Assembly (NCBI GenBank): GCA_910585165.1
Contig: CAJUBX010000003.1
Span: 3,187-67,186, forward strand
From: an uncultured Oscillibacter sp.
GTDB lineage: Bacteria > Bacillota > Clostridia > Oscillospirales > Oscillospiraceae
Direction: 5' to 3'
DNA length: 64,000 bases
Position numbers and translations under genes: made by a program. Under the pieces are notes generated by a model that searched no databases, was not told where the DNA came from, and was given only the letters and a program-made list of their open reading frames with translations. How positions within the stretch are numbered: position 1 is the stretch's first letter; every line of letters begins with the position of its first letter. Positions 60,844 through 64,000 of the stretch are shown one piece after another.

Positions 60844-62286
60844 ATGTATCTTTACAATTCCGCAACGCATAAGAAAGAGGAGTTCAAAACCCACACCCCC
60901 GGACGGGTGGAAATGTATACCTGCGGCCCGACGGTCTACCACTTCGCCCATATCGGGAACCTCAGAAGCTATATCATGGAGGACGTGCTGGAGAAATACC
61001 TCCGCTTTGCCGGGTACGACGTGAACCGGGTCATGAATATCACCGACGTGGGACACCTCTCCAGCGACGCCGACACCGGAGAGGACAAAATGCTCAAGGG
61101 GGCCAAGCGGGAGAATAAGACGGTGATGGACATCGCCAGATTCTATACCGACGCGTTCTTTGACGACTGCCGGAAGCTGAACATCAAACGGCCCGACGTG
61201 GTCCAGCCCGCCACCGGGTGCATCGGCGAGTATATCAAAATCATCACGAAGCTGATCGACACCGGATACGCCTATCTGGCGGGGGGAAACGTGTACTTCG
61301 ACAGCTCCCGGCTGGAACGGTACTATATTTTCAACGACCACAACGAAGACGATCTGGCCGTGGGCGTCCGGGAGGGTGTGGAGGAGGACTCCAACAAGCG
61401 CAACAAGAACGACTTCGTCCTCTGGTTCACGAAATCCAAGTTTGAGGACCAGGCCCTTAAATGGGACTCCCCCTGGGGCGTGGGCTACCCCGGCTGGCAT
61501 ATCGAGTGCTCCGGCATCTCCTTGAAGTACAACGGGGAGTATCTGGACCTCCACTGCGGCGGCGTGGACAACGCCTTCCCCCACCACACCAACGAAATCG
61601 CCCAGTCCGAGAGCTACCTGGGCCATCCCTGGTGCCCCCACTGGTTCCACGTTCACCACCTGAACGACCCGGCGGGGAAGATGTCCAAGTCCAAGGGCGA
61701 GTTTCTGACGGTCTCCCTGCTGGAGGAGAAGGGCTACGACCCTCTGGCCTACCGCTGGTTCTGCCTCCAGAGCCACTACCGCAAGACCCTGGTATTTTCC
61801 TGGGAGAATCTGGACAACGCCGCCGCCGCCTATACGAAGCTGCTCAGCCGCATCGCGGCGCTGAAGCCGGAGGGCGATGTGGACGCGGCGGCGCTTGGCG
61901 AGTACCGGGAGAAGTTCCTCCGGCAGGTGGGGAACGATTTGAATACCTCCATGGCGGTGACGGCGGTGTTCGACGCGCTGAAGGCGAAGGCCAACGACGC
62001 GACCAAGCTGGCCATCATCGGGGAGTTTGACAAGGTGCTGTCCATGAGCCTTCTGGAAAAGGCGGCGGTCCTCCGGGAGAAGGCGGCTCAGGCCGTCCGG
62101 TCCGGCGGCGGAGATTACGTCATCACCGGAGAGGGCGATCCGGAGGTCGACGCCAGGGTGCTGGCCCGCTATGAGGCGAAGAAGGCCAAAAACTTTGCGG
62201 AGGCGGACCGAATCCGGGACGAATTGAAGGCCCGGGGCATCGAGGTCACCGACGTGAAGGGCGGGGCCTCCTGGAAAAGAGTTTAA
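60844..62286 (+). CDS. cysS: Cysteinyl-tRNA synthetase
   Basis: 480 residues from the ATG at 60844, 8 bases after GGAGG; the in-frame ATG at 60829 overlaps that site and is not used. TCGPTVYHFAHIGNLRS carries the zinc Cys and HIGH-type motif; GVDNAFPHHTNEIAQSE and the loop KMSKSKGEF follow. A DALR domain and C-terminal part end the protein. The T-box upstream of cysE controls it. Its TAA is the insertion point of a 161-bp repeat. Confidence 0.96.
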   Translation: MYLYNSATHKKEEFKTHTPGRVEMYTCGPTVYHFAHIGNLRSYIMEDVLEKYLRFAGYDVNRVMNITDVGHLSSDADTGEDKMLKGAKRENKTVMDIARFYTDAFFDDCRKLNIKRPDVVQPATGCIGEYIKIITKLIDTGYAYLAGGNVYFDSSRLERYYIFNDHNEDDLAVGVREGVEEDSNKRNKNDFVLWFTKSKFEDQALKWDSPWGVGYPGWHIECSGISLKYNGEYLDLHCGGVDNAFPHHTNEIAQSESYLGHPWCPHWFHVHHLNDPAGKMSKSKGEFLTVSLLEEKGYDPLAYRWFCLQSHYRKTLVFSWENLDNAAAAYTKLLSRIAALKPEGDVDAAALGEYREKFLRQVGNDLNTSMAVTAVFDALKAKANDATKLAIIGEFDKVLSMSLLEKAAVLREKAAQAVRSGGGDYVITGEGDPEVDARVLARYEAKKAKNFAEADRIRDELKARGIEVTDVKGGASWKRV

Positions 62287-62447
62287 GAGCCTATCCCGAA
62301 ATTAGGCGTGCGCGGATTGCGCCGTCAGATTTTGGGTCAGACGAGGCGGTTTTCCTCTTACCGGGCTGTTGCCCGGCAAGGGAAACCAACGAAGTATGAC
62401 GCAAAATATGCAATCAAGCTGTGTGCGCATAATTTTGGGATAGGCTC
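62287..62447. mobile_element. 161-bp repeat element, copy 2 (inverted)
   Basis: Near-identical, inverted copy of 18566-18726. TAA triplets flank both ends (62284-62286, the cysS stop, and 62448-62450). Length is again 161 bp. The ends GAGCCTATCCCGAAATTA and the complement of GAACCTATCCCAAAATTA match copy 1. Confidence 0.85.
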
Positions 62448-62450
62448 TAA

Positions 62451-62640
62451 GCCGCCTGGCGGCCTGCCTGGATATGTTGCCAGGAGCGCGCCAAAGAGTC
62501 AAATCATAACCACCGGCCGTGCCGGTGGTATGCACAGGCTCCCTTGGGGCATGTCCCGAGCAGAGCCTATAGGCTCATCGAAAGGTCTGCCAATCGCGCA
62601 GATTTCCCGGGCTTGTCCCTAAAGGGGCTTATTTACTTGA
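62451..62640. other. Unassigned structured block
   Basis: No credible gene. It contains the hairpin ACCACCGGC-CGT-GCCGGTGGT (about 62510-62530), the palindrome GAGCCTATAGGCTC (about 62564-62577), and the short stem CCCTAAAGGGG. Tight symmetric hairpins of this type occur at ends of IS200/IS605-like elements and in structured RNAs; I cannot decide which. Confidence 0.45.
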
Positions 62641-62711
62641 CTGATATGGACAAGATTAAAAAACTTCGACGGAGCTGCTGACAATGTTTTTGGTTAACCG
62701 AAAAGAAGCTC

Positions 62712-62740
62712 TTGACAAAATGATGTATTTGTGTTAAAAA
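62712..62740 (+). promoter_or_regulatory. Promoter of the Rrf2-flavodoxin pair
   Basis: TTGACA (62712-62717), a 17-base spacer and TAAAAA (62735-62740) precede the Rrf2 gene by about 75 bases in AT-rich DNA. Confidence 0.6.
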
Positions 62741-62813
62741 CAAGTACAGGAGACCCGCGCAATCCGACAAACACGAATAATTGAATCATGAAAACAGAGC
62801 GAGGGGGTGAACT

Positions 62814-63245
62814 ATGAAAAACACAAAATTGTCAGTTGCGATCCACACTTTAATTCTGATTTCTGAATCAGAAAAAATCATGAGTTCGGACGATATTGCA
62901 AAGAGCGTGAATACAAATTCAAGCTATATCCGAAAAATCATGGCGCTTCTGAAAAATGGAGGTATCCTGACCAGCAGACAGGGGGTTTCAGGAGCCTCAC
63001 TTGCCATTCCAAAAGAGAAACTGACCCTGTTGAAAATCTACCAAACTGTTGAACAGACGGCGAGTGTCCATGTATTGGATATTCATGATAACCCCAATGA
63101 TGCCTGTATCGTGGGAAGATATATCACGCCTGTTCTCAAGGAAGTTTTTGCTGAAGTCGAGAGTGAATTTGCCCAGCGGCTAAAAGGGGTTACGCTCGCT
63201 GATTGCATTGAGCGAATAGAAGAAAAATCTGGATACTATGAATGA
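62814..63245 (+). CDS. Rrf2-family regulator
   Basis: 143 residues, ATG behind GAGGGGGTG. The winged helix is MKNTKLSVAIHTLILISESEKIMSSDDIAKSVNTNSSYIRKIMALLKNGGILTSRQG. Only two Cys remain (DACIVGRYI and ADCIERI), without the three-cysteine Fe-S site of IscR/NsrR, so a cluster is doubtful. AT-rich DNA and codons differ from the rest of the window. It probably regulates the adjoining flavodoxin-ferredoxin gene. Confidence 0.88.
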   Translation: MKNTKLSVAIHTLILISESEKIMSSDDIAKSVNTNSSYIRKIMALLKNGGILTSRQGVSGASLAIPKEKLTLLKIYQTVEQTASVHVLDIHDNPNDACIVGRYITPVLKEVFAEVESEFAQRLKGVTLADCIERIEEKSGYYE

Positions 63246-63260
63246 GAGGAGAATGTTTGG

Positions 63261-63989
63261 ATGAAATATATTCAAGTTGTTTTCAGCCCCACCGGAGGGA
63301 CGCAAAAGGTTGCAGATATTATTCTGTCAGAATGGAGCAAAAACATAGAATCCATTGACCTGTCCAAGCCCAATACCGATTTTTCAAGATATAGCTTTTG
63401 TCCTGATGACTGCGCCTTGATTGCGCTGCCGTCTTATGGAGGACGGGTTCCCTCTCTTGCGGCCGAACGGTTATCACAGGTTCGGGGAAATGGCGCACGG
63501 TGTGTATTGCTGTGCGTGTATGGCAATCGGGCCTATGAGGACACCCTTGTGGAAATGGAAGATATTGCAAAGGCGTGTGGCTTCATTGTAATCGCCGCTC
63601 TTTCTGCCGTAGCAGAACATTCTATTATGCGCTAATATGCAGCGGGGAGGCCTGACACAGAAGATATGCGTCAACTCAAATCCTATGCAAAAAGTGTTCT
63701 GGAAAAGCTGAAAACCGGAGATATAGGCGAAGGGCCGAATATACCTGGCAATCGTCCTTATAAAAAAGCCAGCGGTGCTGGATTAGTGCCGAAAGCAACA
63801 GCCGAATGTGTGAAGTGCGGTATATGCGCTGAAAAATGTCCCTCTCAGGCGATTGCCGTAACGAGTATCGGAAGTGCGGACGCACAAAAATGTATTTCCT
63901 GTATGCGCTGTGTGTCGGTCTGCCCACACTCCGCCAGGAAGGTAAACGATGCCAGGGAAGCAGGGGCAGATGGACTGGGGATTCTTTGA
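63261..63989 (+). pseudogene. EFR1-type flavodoxin/ferredoxin protein interrupted by TAA
   Basis: One reading frame runs 243 codons to TGA but has a TAA at 63633-63635. Before it: a flavodoxin fold (VFSPTGGTQKVADIILSEWS, LPSYGGRVPSLAAERL, LCVYGNRAYEDTLVEMEDIAKACGF, AEHSIMR). After it, in the same frame: YAAGRPDTEDMRQLKSYAKSVLEKL and two ferredoxin clusters (CVKCGICAEKCPSQAI; CISCMRCVSVCPHSA). Homologues keep Gln at this point, so CAA to TAA is the simplest cause. Either a recent nonsense mutation, read-through, or a sequencing error. Confidence 0.8.
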
Positions 63990-64000
63990 GGACCACCTGG

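Noticed and set aside
1..64000. CRISPR arrays, rRNA genes, prophage and replication origin
   Set aside because: No regularly spaced direct repeats, rRNA-like sequence, phage structural genes or DnaA-box clusters were seen.

Overview
The window is about 64 kb of GC-rich DNA (roughly 60-65 % by eye) with Firmicutes features: strong GGAGG-type ribosome binding sites, an FMN riboswitch before a RibU-type ECF transporter subunit, a Cys T-box before cysE, DivIVA-like, YlmH and XpaC proteins, and very dense coding on both strands. I infer a high-GC anaerobic clostridial gut bacterium of the Oscillospiraceae type; the species cannot be read from the sequence. Only the last ~1.4 kb (from about 62.6 kb) is clearly AT-richer and looks acquired.

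Layout. 0-7.5 kb holds envelope/polysaccharide genes: the tail of a GtrA-domain membrane protein, a DUF4127 protein, a minus-strand operon of ATP-grasp enzyme, PHP phosphoesterase and polysaccharide deacetylase, and an O-antigen-ligase-like polymerase. 7.6-15.1 kb holds a minus operon (ABC exporter, YlmH, DUF4177, DUF896, XpaC), a zinc-ribbon/Ig-like/SH3 membrane protein, uridine kinase and DNA polymerase IV. 15.2-17 kb has the FMN riboswitch with ribU and a MntR-type regulator, separated by a 159-bp MITE-like element. 17.0-21.8 kb carries ssnA and ygfK, genes linked to anaerobic purine catabolism, behind a long leader with all the parts of a transcription-terminating riboswitch. 22-25.5 kb has uppP and ftsK. 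25.5-34.4 kb contains small proteins and a galacto-N-biose/lacto-N-biose uptake and phosphorolysis operon (binding protein, two permeases, a small membrane protein, GH112 phosphorylase) flanked by AraC regulators.

34.5-49 kb is mixed housekeeping: htpG, a DUF4173/HTH/DUF2975 membrane-regulator module with a palindrome next to its promoter, a second deacetylase lipoprotein, cytidine deaminase, MBL-fold and YbjQ proteins, a PilZ protein, a MerR regulator with membrane-anchored relatives that share a C-terminal tail, serA and mscS. 49-50 kb is a degraded non-coding stretch followed by tRNA-Gln(CUG). 50-56 kb has an FAD dehydrogenase, a 2-hydroxyacid dehydrogenase, two tandem ~20-residue membrane peptides, and AraC/MATE genes. 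56-62.3 kb has folA, recG and a T-box-controlled cysE-SMI1/KNR4-cysS operon. The end holds repeats, an Rrf2 regulator and an EFR1-type flavodoxin/ferredoxin gene interrupted by one in-frame stop.

The most noteworthy items are the structured leader of ssnA-ygfK, the tandem micro-peptides at 52.7-52.8 kb, and two families of small mobile repeats inserted exactly at gene stop codons.
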